DNA from: an uncultured beta proteobacterium
GTDB taxonomy: Bacteria; Pseudomonadota; Gammaproteobacteria; Burkholderiales; Burkholderiaceae
Assembly (NCBI GenBank): GCA_903892315.1
Contig: CAITHY010000125.1
Coordinates: forward strand, 1-15,756
Reading direction: 5' to 3'
Length of the DNA: 15,756 bases
This document shows, one piece after another, positions 8,091 to 15,756 of the stretch. The notes under the pieces are model-generated. The model did no database searches and was not told the origin of the DNA. It worked only from the letters and a program-made list of their open reading frames with translations. Every line of letters starts with the position of its first letter. Within the stretch, counting starts at the first letter, position 1. A program made the position numbers and the translations under genes.

Positions 8091-8918
8091 ATGGCAACAC
8101 TTCCACTCGGGCAATCAACACAATATCCAGATCAATATGATCCGAGCTTGCTGTTTCCCATTCCAAGAGCAGAGAACAGAAAGAAGCTGGGCCTTAAAGA
8201 AGGTCAGGCCTTACCCTTTGTAGGTGTTGATATTTGGAATGCCTTTGAACTGAGCTGGCTCAACCAAAAAGGTAAGCCACAAATTGCTTTGGCAGAGTTT
8301 CAGATTCCTGCTGACTCACCAAACATGATTGAATCCAAGTCATTCAAGCTGTATCTCAACAGCCTTAACAGTGTACGCTTTGAGGATCAGAATGCGGTTA
8401 AAGAACGGCTCATTACCGACTTATCTGCAGTTGCTGGCAGCAAGATCACCACCCGCATCAACCCCACTGAAGCCGCCTCCAAAAAAGGGATGCAAGAAAT
8501 GGGCGGCATTTTGATGGACAGATTGGATATTGAAGTAGATCCAAGCCTACCCGCAGATCCAGGCCTACTCGGCGTCAATGAATCGTTTGGTCCAATAGAG
8601 CAGTGTCTTGTCTCGCATCTTCTTAAATCTAACTGCCCAGTGACTGGTCAGCCAGATTGGGCGAGCATACAGATTCGTTATCAGGGCAGACCAATCCTTG
8701 AGGAAGGCTTATTGCGCTATCTGATTGGCTTTAGACAATTAGGCGAGTTCCATGAACATTGTGTAGAAACGATCTTTACTGACATCAAGCGTCAATGCAA
8801 ACCGGAGAAATTATCTGTGTACGCGCGCTATACAAGACGTGGCGGTTTAGACATCAATCCTTTCCGCACCGATCACAATTCGCCCTGGCCAGATAACATT
8901 CGACACGCTAGGCAGTAG
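8091..8918 (+). CDS. queF: NADPH-dependent 7-cyano-7-deazaguanine reductase (long, E. coli-type QueF)
   Basis: QueF reduces the nitrile of preQ0 to the aminomethyl group of preQ1 in synthesis of queuosine, a tRNA wobble-base modification. The product has 275 residues, the size of the duplicated-fold E. coli-type enzyme rather than the short YkvM type. Seen are the family motif ESKSFKLYLNS (81-91), the catalytic cysteine C182 in SNCPVTGQPDW, the proton-transfer aspartate D189 and the histidine H221 in GEFHEHCVE. These match E. coli C190, D197 and H229 with a constant offset of 8. The start MATLPLGQST aligns with the conserved LTLGKST region of E. coli. There is no recognisable ribosome site in the very AT-rich 28-base gap after the nucleotidase gene, which is unusual. 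Other queuosine genes are not in the window. The gene ends 6 bases before a strong terminator. Confidence 0.97.
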   Translation: MATLPLGQSTQYPDQYDPSLLFPIPRAENRKKLGLKEGQALPFVGVDIWNAFELSWLNQKGKPQIALAEFQIPADSPNMIESKSFKLYLNSLNSVRFEDQNAVKERLITDLSAVAGSKITTRINPTEAASKKGMQEMGGILMDRLDIEVDPSLPADPGLLGVNESFGPIEQCLVSHLLKSNCPVTGQPDWASIQIRYQGRPILEEGLLRYLIGFRQLGEFHEHCVETIFTDIKRQCKPEKLSVYARYTRRGGLDINPFRTDHNSPWPDNIRHARQ

Positions 8919-8924
8919 GCAAAT

Positions 8925-8961
8925 AAAAACCCCTTGTAGGAAATCCTAGAAGGGGTTTTTT
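8925..8961. terminator. Bidirectional rho-independent terminator between queF and ssb
   Basis: AAAAACCCCTT (8925-8935) pairs with AAGGGGTTTTT (8950-8960). Inside, past a G-G mismatch, TAGG and CCTA add four more pairs. A run of six T closes the plus side, and TTTTTATTT closes the minus side. It lies 6 bases after queF and 19 bases beyond the ssb stop, so it can end both convergent transcripts. Confidence 0.92.
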
Positions 8962-8980
8962 GCTAGAACGGTTACGCTAT

Positions 8981-9436
8981 TTAAAAAGGAATATCGTCAT
9001 CCATTGCGCCTAATGATGCAGCATTAGATGCTGCTGGTGCGGACTGCTCAGCCGGCTTTGAACGGCTGTAGCTCTCACCACCATCACCACTTCCGCCTAC
9101 TGGTTTGCCGCCAAGCATCTGCATGGTTTCTGCAACGATCTCTGTGGAATACTTTTCTTGACCACTAGCATCAGTCCATTTGCGTGTACGCAAACGACCT
9201 TCAACATAAACCTGTGAACCTTTTTTGAGGTACTGACCAGCGATTTCTGCAAGCTTGCCAAAGAATGCAACACGGTGCCATTCTGTGGTTTCTTTCATTT
9301 CGTTGGTTTGTTTGTCTTTGTAGCGATCAGATGTCGCTACTGAAATATTTGTAACTGCGTCGCCGCTTGGCATGTAACGCGTCTCTGGATCACGTCCTAC
9401 GTTACCTACGATGATGACCTTATTTACCGAAGCCAT
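8981..9436 (-). CDS. ssb: Single-stranded DNA-binding protein
   Basis: SSB coats single-stranded DNA during replication, recombination and repair and recruits partner enzymes through its C-terminal tip. The product has 151 residues. The OB fold covers about 1-110 ([14 protein letters not shown] at 5-18, [17 protein letters not shown] at 50-66, [16 protein letters not shown] at 72-87). A Gly/Ser/Ala-rich linker follows, and the acidic tip MDDDIPF (145-151) is intact. The ATG at 9436 has a strong GGGAGA ribosome site (9441-9446) four bases upstream. The gene follows the MFS transporter by 81 bases on the same strand and probably also has its own promoter in that gap. I see no convincing LexA box. 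uvrA, another DNA-repair gene, lies beyond the transporter in divergent orientation, a neighbourhood I recall from other Burkholderiales. Confidence 0.98.
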   Translation of the reverse strand: MASVNKVIIVGNVGRDPETRYMPSGDAVTNISVATSDRYKDKQTNEMKETTEWHRVAFFGKLAEIAGQYLKKGSQVYVEGRLRTRKWTDASGQEKYSTEIVAETMQMLGGKPVGGSGDGGESYSRSKPAEQSAPAASNAASLGAMDDDIPF

Positions 9437-9453
9437 GTTGTCTCCCGAAGAAA

Positions 9454-9474
9454 ATTACTGCTGTTATTACTGCT
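9454..9474 (-). repeat. 9-base direct repeat in the ssb leader
   Basis: ATTACTGCT occurs twice (9454-9462 and 9466-9474, plus-strand reading) with a 12-base period, just upstream of the ssb ribosome site. If the candidate ssb promoter is right, the repeat lies in the start of the transcript. It may be a protein-binding site or chance; no known operator is recognised. Confidence 0.4.
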
Positions 9475-9476
9475 AA

Positions 9477-9506
9477 AAAATAAACTGCTCGCTTTAATTT
9501 AATCAA
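9477..9506 (-). promoter_or_regulatory. Candidate promoter for ssb
   Basis: On the minus strand TTGATT (9501-9506) is separated by 18 bases from TATTTT (9477-9482). The boxes match consensus at four of six positions each, in AT-rich DNA between the transporter gene and ssb. The leader would be roughly 30 to 35 bases, long enough to carry the ribosome site. Confidence 0.3.
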
Positions 9507-9517
9507 TAAAGCTGCGC

Positions 9518-10702
9518 TTATGTCGTAGTGTCTACATCCTCTGATTTTATTGCTCTCGTTGGCATTTCACCCATCGACCAAGCAATTATAAGCCAGCAAA
9601 CCAGGAGCGCTGCGCCCATGGCAAAGACCGATAAATCACCATGGCTATCCATCAAATAGCCCCCAATGACCGCGCCTGAGAACAAACCAATGGATTGCGT
9701 AGTGTTGTAAACACCCAATGCAGTGCCTTTAGATTCTTTAGCAAAACGAGACACTAAAGAAGGTTGTAAGGCTTCGAGTAGATTAAAGCCTACAAAATAA
9801 ACCAGTAGCGCAGTTGCAATCGTCATAACTGAATTTGCTTGCGTAAAAATCAATTCTGCAGCCAGCAATAAAACAATCGCAATTAACAAAATAGTTCTTA
9901 ACTTCTGCTTCTTTTCGCCATAAATGATTGCAGGGGCCATGAAGACAAATGACAGCAGCACTACAGGAAGATAAATTTCCCAATGGGACGAGAGTGGCAA
10001 TCCTGCCTGTACTAATAAACGCGGAACTACTAAGAACATAGCTACTTGAGTTGCATGCAGCACAAACACACCAAGATTTAAGCGCATCAACTCTGGTCGA
10101 AAGAAAACTTCTTTTAAAGAAGCTTGTTGAGCTTTTGCTTCAGGCTTGCTCGTTGGCAAAACGTAATAAGTAACAAACATGGCTATCACGCCTAAGACTG
10201 CCAGAATGATAAAAATTCCACTCAGACTAATCGCACGATAAATCGGTGCAGCAATAACTAAGGACAGCGCAAATGAGAGGGCAATACTGCCGCCAACCAA
10301 TGCCATGGCTCGAGTACGAACCTGCTCACGGGTTAAATCTGCCACCCAGGCAGAAATTGCTGCTGAGACCGCGCCAGCACCCATAATTCCCCGCCCAATG
10401 GCAATCCAGAGCAAGTCATCTTTAGCGGCGCAAATTAAGGCTCCAGCCACAAACAGGGATAGACCCCACAAAACAACGGGCTTACGGCCAATTCGGTCTG
10501 ATAAACGGCCCAAAGGGATGTAAAAACAGGCCTGCACAATATTGAAGATCCCCAGGGTCAAACCGACCCAGAGGGCATGCTCACCACCCGGCAAGCCATG
10601 CGCATGAATGCTGAAGATGGGCAATAGCAAGAAGAGGCCCAGCATGCGGAGGCCGAAAATGCCTGCTAAGGCCAAAGTGGAGCGGAGTTCAGAAGGATTC
10701 AT
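9518..10702 (-). CDS. MFS transporter, YajR-like but lacking the C-terminal YAM domain
   Basis: This inner-membrane major facilitator has 394 residues and about twelve hydrophobic segments. The MFS motif A, GRLSDRIGRKPV (65-76), is intact in the loop between helices 2 and 3. The opening LRMLGLFLLLP (18-28), ADLTREQ RT-type segment (about 120-130), and GTALGVYNTTQSIG in the C-terminal half resemble E. coli YajR strongly. E. coli YajR is about 454 residues and ends in a cytoplasmic ferredoxin-like YAM domain; here the protein stops after helix 12 and a short acidic tail. The substrate is unknown, and drug-efflux annotation would be a guess. The start is the ATG at 10702 with no clear ribosome site, 37 bases from the divergent uvrA. 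ssb follows 81 bases downstream on the same strand, so some ssb transcription may come from this gene. Confidence 0.88.
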   Translation of the reverse strand: MNPSELRSTLALAGIFGLRMLGLFLLLPIFSIHAHGLPGGEHALWVGLTLGIFNIVQACFYIPLGRLSDRIGRKPVVLWGLSLFVAGALICAAKDDLLWIAIGRGIMGAGAVSAAISAWVADLTREQVRTRAMALVGGSIALSFALSLVIAAPIYRAISLSGIFIILAVLGVIAMFVTYYVLPTSKPEAKAQQASLKEVFFRPELMRLNLGVFVLHATQVAMFLVVPRLLVQAGLPLSSHWEIYLPVVLLSFVFMAPAIIYGEKKQKLRTILLIAIVLLLAAELIFTQANSVMTIATALLVYFVGFNLLEALQPSLVSRFAKESKGTALGVYNTTQSIGLFSGAVIGGYLMDSHGDLSVFAMGAALLVCWLIIAWSMGEMPTRAIKSEDVDTTT

Positions 10703-10739
10703 GGGAAAGCGCTATATTAACAAGTTACGCTAAAAAATC

Positions 10740-13637
10740 ATGAATAACGAAATCAAGATCCGCGGTGCCCGCACCCATAACCTCAAAAACATCAATCTAG
10801 ACATCCCTAGAGAGAAACTCGTTGTCCTTACTGGCTTATCTGGCTCAGGCAAAAGCTCATTAGCTTTTGACACCCTATATGCAGAAGGTCAACGCCGCTA
10901 CGTCGAATCCCTTTCAGCTTATGCCCGTCAGTTTTTGCAACTCATGGAAAAGCCAGATGTCGATACGATTGAAGGGCTTTCTCCAGCGATTTCGATTGAG
11001 CAAAAAGCCACTAGCCATAACCCACGCTCCACTGTCGGCACCGTTACTGAAATTCATGATTACTTGCGTTTGTTATTTGCACGCGCAGGCACACCGCATT
11101 GCCCAGACCACGATCTTCCGCTAGAAGCGCAGAGCGTCTCCCAGATGGTCGACACCGTACTGTCAATGCCAGAAGATACAAAGCTGATGATTCTGGCCCC
11201 AGTCATCAGTGAGCGTAAAGGTGAATTTGTTGATCTCTTTCAAGACCTCCAGGCACAAGGCTTTGTCCGTTTCCGTGTACGCTCTGGCGGCGGCACAGCA
11301 AACGTAGCCAAAGCAGAAATTTTTGAAGTCGATCAATTACCAGCGCTGAAGAAAAACGATAAGCACTCCATTGAAGTAGTGGTTGATCGCATCAAAGTAC
11401 GTCCTGATATTCAGCAACGTCTTGCCGAATCTTTTGAGACGGCTTTGCGTCTTGCTGATGGCAAAGCCATGATCGTCGATATGGATAGTGGCAAAGAGAT
11501 GATCTTCTCTAGTAAGTTTGCTTGCCCAGTTTGCTCATACTCCTTACAAGAATTGGAGCCGCGCCTCTTCTCTTTCAATAATCCAATGGGCGCCTGCCCA
11601 TCTTGTGATGGCCTGGGTCACCAGTCCTTCTTTGATCCAAAGCGCATCGTTGCGCATCCCGATCTATCACTCGCCTCTGGTGCCATCAAAGGCTGGGATC
11701 GCCGCAATCAGTTCTACTTCAAACTCCTTCAGACCCTGGCCAAGCATGGCGGCTTTGATGTGGAGAAGCCATTTGAAACGTTAAACAAGAAGCAACAAGA
11801 TCTGATTCTCTTGGGATCTGGTGATGTCACCATTCCTTTTGAATACATCAACGAGCGTGGCAAGAACAGTATTCGTGAGCATGCTTTTGAAGGCATTGTT
11901 GCTAACTTTGAAAGACGCTATCGCGAAACCGATTCCATGACAGTTCGTGAAGAATTATCGCGCTATCAAAATGTGCAAACTTGCCCAGAATGTAATGGCA
12001 GTCGCTTACGCAAGGAAGCGCGCTTTGTCAAAGTAGGAGAGAAGAAACAATCCCGCGCGATTTACGAGATCAGCGCCCTACCACTGAAAGAGGCGAAAGA
12101 ATATTTTGAGACGCTTGAACTCAAAGGCGCTAAACGAGAAATCGCTGACAAAATTGTCAAAGAGATTGGTGCACGTCTACGCTTCTTAAATGATGTAGGT
12201 CTGGACTACCTTTCACTCGAGCGCAGTGCAGACACTCTTTCGGGTGGCGAAGCCCAACGTATTCGCCTGGCAAGCCAGATCGGCTCTGGCTTAACGGGGG
12301 TGATGTATGTATTGGATGAACCCTCAATTGGCCTGCATCAACGCGATAACGATCGTCTGATTGGCACCCTGAAGCACCTTCGTGATTTAGGTAATAGCGT
12401 TTTAGTTGTTGAACATGATGAGGATATGATTCGCGCCTCTGACTGGGTAATCGATATCGGTCCTGGTGCTGGTGTTCATGGTGGTGAGGTGGTTGCTCAA
12501 GGCACGCCCGCCGAAGTAGAAGCAAACCCAAATTCCTTAACCGGCGCTTACCTTGCCGGCCGTGAAGCAATCGCGGTTCCAGAAAAACGTATTCCTGTAA
12601 ATGATCGCTTTTTAGAAATCATTGGTGCACGCGGCAATAACTTGCAGTCGGTTCATGCAAAAATTCCAGTTGGTTTGTTAACTTGCGTTACTGGTGTATC
12701 GGGCTCCGGAAAATCCACGCTAATTAACGACACCTTGCATCATGCCGTCGCTCAACACCTCTATGGTTCTAATGCAGAGCCTGCAGCCCATGATGCAATC
12801 AAAGGTTTAGAGCATTTTGATAAAGTGATTAGCGTTGATCAATCCCCGATTGGTAGAACGCCACGCTCTAACCCAGCCACCTACACAGGACTATTTACCC
12901 CGATTAGAGAACTCTTTGCGGGTGTTCCGGCATCGCGTGAGCGGGGCTATGAAGCCGGTCGCTTCTCCTTTAACGTCAAAGGCGGACGGTGTGATTCTTG
13001 TGAGGGTGATGGCGTCCTCAAAGTAGAGATGCATTTCTTGCCAGATGTCTATGTTCCTTGTGACGTGTGTCATGGCAAACGCTACAACCGCGAAACTTTA
13101 GATATTCGTTACAAAGGCAAGAATATTCATGAAGTGCTATCGATGACCATCGAACAAGCCCATGAGTTCTTTGAAGCCGTACCTGTTGTTAAGCGCAAAC
13201 TCAAAACATTGCTTGATGTTGGTCTGGGTTACGTGAAGCTTGGACAAAGTGCAACCACCTTATCTGGCGGCGAAGCACAACGCGTCAAACTCTCGCTTGA
13301 ACTCTCCAAGCGTGATACTGGCAGAACCTTGTATATCTTGGATGAGCCAACTACTGGCCTGCATTTCCATGACATTCAATTGCTGCTAACCGTAATTCAA
13401 ACACTCAAGAAACAAGGCAATACGATTGTCATCATTGAGCACAACCTCGACGTCATTAAGACTGCCGATTGGATTATTGACTTAGGGCCTAAAGGTGGCG
13501 CTGGTGGTGGACAGATTATTGCCACTGGTACGCCTGAAGATGTTGCAAAGAATGAATTGAGTTTTACAGGTCACTACTTAGCGCCATTGCTAACTCGTAA
13601 AGCGCCCACTCCTGCAGCCAGTAAAAAGAAAAAGTAA
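10740..13637 (+). CDS. uvrA: Excinuclease ABC subunit A
   Basis: UvrA is the damage-recognition ATPase of nucleotide excision repair; it dimerises, loads UvrB and then leaves. The product is 965 residues, slightly longer than E. coli UvrA (940). Two ABC ATPase halves are complete: Walker [10 protein letters not shown] (32-40) and GVSGSGKST (652-660), signature LSGGEAQR (500-507 and 841-848), and Walker B YVLDEPS (523-529) and YILDEPT (865-871). Zinc modules show C262/C265/C286/C289 and C751/C754/C774/C777, and a further CPEC pair lies at 415/418. The tail is Lys-rich (ending SKKKK). The ATG at 10740 begins [18 protein letters not shown], typical of the family, but no ribosome site precedes it. 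Only 37 bases separate it from the divergent transporter, and no LexA box is visible there, so SOS control is not evident. It converges with the antiporter gene 14 bases downstream. Confidence 0.98.
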   Translation: MNNEIKIRGARTHNLKNINLDIPREKLVVLTGLSGSGKSSLAFDTLYAEGQRRYVESLSAYARQFLQLMEKPDVDTIEGLSPAISIEQKATSHNPRSTVGTVTEIHDYLRLLFARAGTPHCPDHDLPLEAQSVSQMVDTVLSMPEDTKLMILAPVISERKGEFVDLFQDLQAQGFVRFRVRSGGGTANVAKAEIFEVDQLPALKKNDKHSIEVVVDRIKVRPDIQQRLAESFETALRLADGKAMIVDMDSGKEMIFSSKFACPVCSYSLQELEPRLFSFNNPMGACPSCDGLGHQSFFDPKRIVAHPDLSLASGAIKGWDRRNQFYFKLLQTLAKHGGFDVEKPFETLNKKQQDLILLGSGDVTIPFEYINERGKNSIREHAFEGIVANFERRYRETDSMTVREELSRYQNVQTCPECNGSRLRKEARFVKVGEKKQSRAIYEISALPLKEAKEYFETLELKGAKREIADKIVKEIGARLRFLNDVGLDYLSLERSADTLSGGEAQRIRLASQIGSGLTGVMYVLDEPSIGLHQRDNDRLIGTLKHLRDLGNSVLVVEHDEDMIRASDWVIDIGPGAGVHGGEVVAQGTPAEVEANPNSLTGAYLAGREAIAVPEKRIPVNDRFLEIIGARGNNLQSVHAKIPVGLLTCVTGVSGSGKSTLINDTLHHAVAQHLYGSNAEPAAHDAIKGLEHFDKVISVDQSPIGRTPRSNPATYTGLFTPIRELFAGVPASRERGYEAGRFSFNVKGGRCDSCEGDGVLKVEMHFLPDVYVPCDVCHGKRYNRETLDIRYKGKNIHEVLSMTIEQAHEFFEAVPVVKRKLKTLLDVGLGYVKLGQSATTLSGGEAQRVKLSLELSKRDTGRTLYILDEPTTGLHFHDIQLLLTVIQTLKKQGNTIVIIEHNLDVIKTADWIIDLGPKGGAGGGQIIATGTPEDVAKNELSFTGHYLAPLLTRKAPTPAASKKKK

Positions 13638-13651
13638 GCCGTCAATAGATC

Positions 13652-15634
13652 TCAGAGTAATTTAGCTTCAGCTAAATCGGTTGCCTCTGAATTACCTGAG
13701 ATTACCAAAATATCGTTGGCCTCAAGCCTGAGATCGGGAGTGGGGTCCAACTTCACATAATCTGCGTTTCGACCTTTGCGACGCACTGCCTGAACATTGA
13801 CGCCCTCTTTCTCCAGGTCAAGCTCACTAAGAGTTTTACCAATTCCCCGTGAATGGGGCAGCAGCGTAATGGCATGTAAACGCCAAGACTCATTTGAACC
13901 AAAGTCATTGTCCGCAGACCCACGGAAGTAACCTCTCAATAGGCTATAGCGCTCTTCCCTTGCTGTTGTGATACGTCGCACTACTTTACGCATTGGCACA
14001 CCCATAATGAGCAGAACATGGGAAGCAATCATCAAGCTACCTTCAATGAGTTCGGGCACTACTTCGGTTGCACCAGCCGCCTGTAGCTTGGCGATGTCAG
14101 CATCATCTCTAGTACGCACCAATACAGTCATGCCTGGACGCAAACGTTCTACCTGCCGAAGAACTCGCATACTTGCTGCAGTATCGGCATAAGTAATAAC
14201 AACCGCCTTTGCTCTTGAAAGCCCGGCAGCGACTAAATAGTTTTCACGACTTGCATCGCCATAAACCACATTGTCCCCAGCAGCTGCCGCCTCTTTAACG
14301 CGATCAGGATCCAAATCCAAAGCAATATACGGAATTTTTTCTTGATCAAGCATGCGCGCCAAACTTTGACCTGAACGCCCAAAGCCACAGATGACAACAT
14401 GGTTTTCATTACGAACACTTTTAGAGGCAACCCGAGTTAACGCAAGCGATTGCAGTAGCCATTCATTACTAGAGAATCGCATTGCAATACGATCGCTGTA
14501 TTCAATCAGGAACGGTGCGCAGAACATCGAGATCAACATCGCTGCCAATACCGCTTGGCTCAAGATGGGATCAATCAAATCTAAACCATCAATTTGATTT
14601 AGCAATACAAAGCCAAATTCACCAGCCTGCGCAAGGCATAGACCCGTTCTAATGGAGATACCAGGACTAGAACCAAAGGCCCGCGATAACAAGGCTATGA
14701 GGCCAAATTTAAAGAGCAGTGGGCCAACCAGCAATACTAAAACCAATAACCACTCCTCACGAATGACATTGAAATCGAGCAACATACCGATCGTCACAAA
14801 GAAAAGGCCGAGCAAAACATCCCGAAACGGTTTGATGTCCTCTTCCACTTGATGGCGATAGGGTGTTTCAGAAATCAACATGCCGGCTAAAAATGCGCCG
14901 AGCGCTAAAGACAAACCAAAATGTTCAGTTAATCCTGCCATGCCCAGCACAATCAGCAAGAGGTTGAGCATGAACAACTCTTGTGAGCGCAATTTAGCAA
15001 CTAACTTAAACCAATGACTCATCAAGCTTTGGCCTATGAAGAAAATCAATACCAAGGCGACGGTGATTTTGATTGACGCTGCAGTTAACGCAACGAATAA
15101 GTCAGAGGGGTTTTTCCCCAGGGATGGCAATAGGATCAGCAGGAAAACAACCGCTAAGTCCTGGAACAACAAAATACCCACGACATTGCGACCATGCTCT
15201 GTCTCTAACTCAGCGCGATCAGAAATCAGCTTGGTCACGATTGCAGTCGATGACATTGCCAGTGCGCCACCCAAAGCGATCGCAGCATGCCAAGAGATGG
15301 GGTAAATCCAATTCATTAACAAACTGGCAGGAATGGCTAAAAGCATCGTCAGAATCACTTGGCTGCCGCCAAGGCCAAATACGATCGATCGCATTGCCCG
15401 TAATTTATGCAAGTTAAATTCCAGGCCAATCGAGAACATCAAGAAAACCACGCCAAATTCAGCCAAATACTTCACGGTGGCTGAATCATTTGCCAAGCCC
15501 AGGGCATTGGGCCCAATCAGCACGCCAATAGCCAAATAGCCCAAAATGGGGGGTAAGCCAAAATAGCGGAAAATAACCACTCCGGCCACACCCGAGGCCA
15601 GGAGAATGAGGGTTAATTGAAGGACTGACGGCAT
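13652..15634 (-). CDS. CPA2-family cation:proton antiporter with RCK domain (Kef/YbaL type)
   Basis: This inner-membrane antiporter has 660 residues and probably exchanges K+ (or Na+) for protons. The membrane domain covers about 1-385 with roughly 12-13 helices. It shows LGYLAIGVLIGP (31-42), the SSTAIVTKL segment (128-136), GILLFQDLAV (153-162) and LALGAFLAGMLISE (243-256). The HQVEEDIKPF loop (261-270) matches the regulatory HALETDIE-type loop region of KefC-like proteins. A TrkA-N/RCK domain follows: GFGRSG (417-422) is the dinucleotide loop and D440 the acidic residue favouring NAD(H). A TrkA-C domain (about 583-660) ends the protein. YbaL is the closer fit by domain order; glutathione gating as in KefB/C cannot be decided. 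The start is the ATG at 15634, 11 bases from the divergent kdsD-like gene, without a strong ribosome site. Confidence 0.92.
   Translation of the reverse strand: MPSVLQLTLILLASGVAGVVIFRYFGLPPILGYLAIGVLIGPNALGLANDSATVKYLAEFGVVFLMFSIGLEFNLHKLRAMRSIVFGLGGSQVILTMLLAIPASLLMNWIYPISWHAAIALGGALAMSSTAIVTKLISDRAELETEHGRNVVGILLFQDLAVVFLLILLPSLGKNPSDLFVALTAASIKITVALVLIFFIGQSLMSHWFKLVAKLRSQELFMLNLLLIVLGMAGLTEHFGLSLALGAFLAGMLISETPYRHQVEEDIKPFRDVLLGLFFVTIGMLLDFNVIREEWLLVLVLLVGPLLFKFGLIALLSRAFGSSPGISIRTGLCLAQAGEFGFVLLNQIDGLDLIDPILSQAVLAAMLISMFCAPFLIEYSDRIAMRFSSNEWLLQSLALTRVASKSVRNENHVVICGFGRSGQSLARMLDQEKIPYIALDLDPDRVKEAAAAGDNVVYGDASRENYLVAAGLSRAKAVVITYADTAASMRVLRQVERLRPGMTVLVRTRDDADIAKLQAAGATEVVPELIEGSLMIASHVLLIMGVPMRKVVRRITTAREERYSLLRGYFRGSADNDFGSNESWRLHAITLLPHSRGIGKTLSELDLEKEGVNVQAVRRKGRNADYVKLDPTPDLRLEANDILVISGNSEATDLAEAKLL
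13660..13677. repeat. Hairpin at the convergent uvrA/antiporter 3' ends
   Basis: ATTTAGC (13660-13666) and GCTAAAT (13671-13677) form a perfect 7-base stem with a TTCA loop inside the last codons of the antiporter gene. A wider imperfect pairing, CTCAG-A-GTAATT (13651-13662) with AATTACCTGAG (13690-13700), competes with it. No T-run follows on either strand, so it is not a standard terminator, but it is the only structure where two convergent transcripts meet. Confidence 0.35.
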
Positions 15635-15639
15635 ATACT
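15634..15639 (+). promoter_or_regulatory. Candidate -10 box for the kdsD-like gene
   Basis: TATACT matches the sigma-70 -10 consensus at five of six positions and ends 6 bases before the ATG at 15646. Transcription would then begin at or beside the start codon, giving a leaderless mRNA. No good -35 box is seen at the usual distance, so confidence is limited. Confidence 0.3.
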
Positions 15640-15645
15640 TACTCG

Positions 15646-15756
15646 ATGATAGCTAAGACTCGTGAACGTACCCTAAAGCTTGCGCGCGACACCCTCACTA
15701 TTGAGGCTGCTGCACTGCAAACCATGCGTGATCGCCTTGAGGGCGCTAATGCTGAG
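15646..15756 (+). CDS. kdsD: Probable D-arabinose-5-phosphate isomerase, N-terminal 37 codons (runs off the right edge)
   Basis: Only the start is present: an ATG opening 37 codons without a stop, reading MIAKTRERTLKLARDTLTIE and on to the edge. The pattern of an amphipathic helix with LARDTLTIEAAALQTMRDRL is how beta-proteobacterial KpsF/GutQ/KdsD proteins begin, just ahead of the SIS domain. That domain, which would hold the catalytic residues, lies outside the window. The enzyme interconverts ribulose-5-phosphate and arabinose-5-phosphate for Kdo and lipopolysaccharide synthesis. Support comes also from context: I recall a Kef/YbaL-type antiporter gene divergent from kdsD, followed by kdsC and lpt genes, in Burkholderiales. 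No alternative in-frame start exists close upstream and no ribosome site is seen. The identity is therefore probable, not proven. Confidence 0.68.
   Translation, partial: MIAKTRERTLKLARDTLTIEAAALQTMRDRLEGANAE

Noticed and set aside
9454..9474. SOS/LexA box upstream of ssb
   Set aside because: Only half-site fragments (ACAG/CTGT) are found; there is no CTGT-N8-ACAG pairing.
1..15756. Mobile element, CRISPR array, prophage or defence island
   Set aside because: No transposase, integrase, regular repeat array, tRNA-linked attachment site or defence domain was found; all genes are ordinary chromosomal ones of even composition.

Overview
The window reads as core chromosome of a beta-proteobacterium in the order Burkholderiales. 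Protein wording and moderate GC content (mid-40s percent by eye) fit a small-genome freshwater lineage such as Polynucleobacter; the genus is an inference. Genes are packed tightly. I see no tRNA, rRNA, CRISPR array, insertion sequence or phage remnant, and no gene-free stretch over 300 bases.

Left block, minus strand (5483 down to 1): a 1279-residue FAD/iron-sulfur oxidoreductase, a DUF971 protein, the quinone methyltransferase UbiE, and the N-terminal part of an exported Tim44-like membrane protein. The first three genes are joined by two one-base TAATG overlaps, so they form one translationally coupled operon. It pairs a probable electron-donating dehydrogenase of unknown substrate with a gene for making the quinone that could accept the electrons.

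Middle block, plus strand (5618 to 8918): ilvA (threonine deaminase), a HAD-type 5'-nucleotidase and queF (queuosine synthesis). It ends at a strong bidirectional terminator shared with the convergent ssb. The ilvA leader holds two adjacent perfect inverted repeats, and the second buries the ilvA start codon. This is the most promising undescribed regulatory element in the window.

Right block: ssb and a YajR-like MFS transporter on the minus strand; uvrA divergent from the transporter across 37 bases; a CPA2 (Kef/YbaL-type) potassium/proton antiporter convergent with uvrA 14 bases away; and, only 11 bases beyond the antiporter start, the first 37 codons of a divergent gene that looks like kdsD (arabinose-5-phosphate isomerase for Kdo and LPS).

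No wholly new multi-gene system is evident. The best leads are the ilvA leader RNA, the large orphan oxidoreductase coupled to ubiE, and the very short divergent promoter regions.
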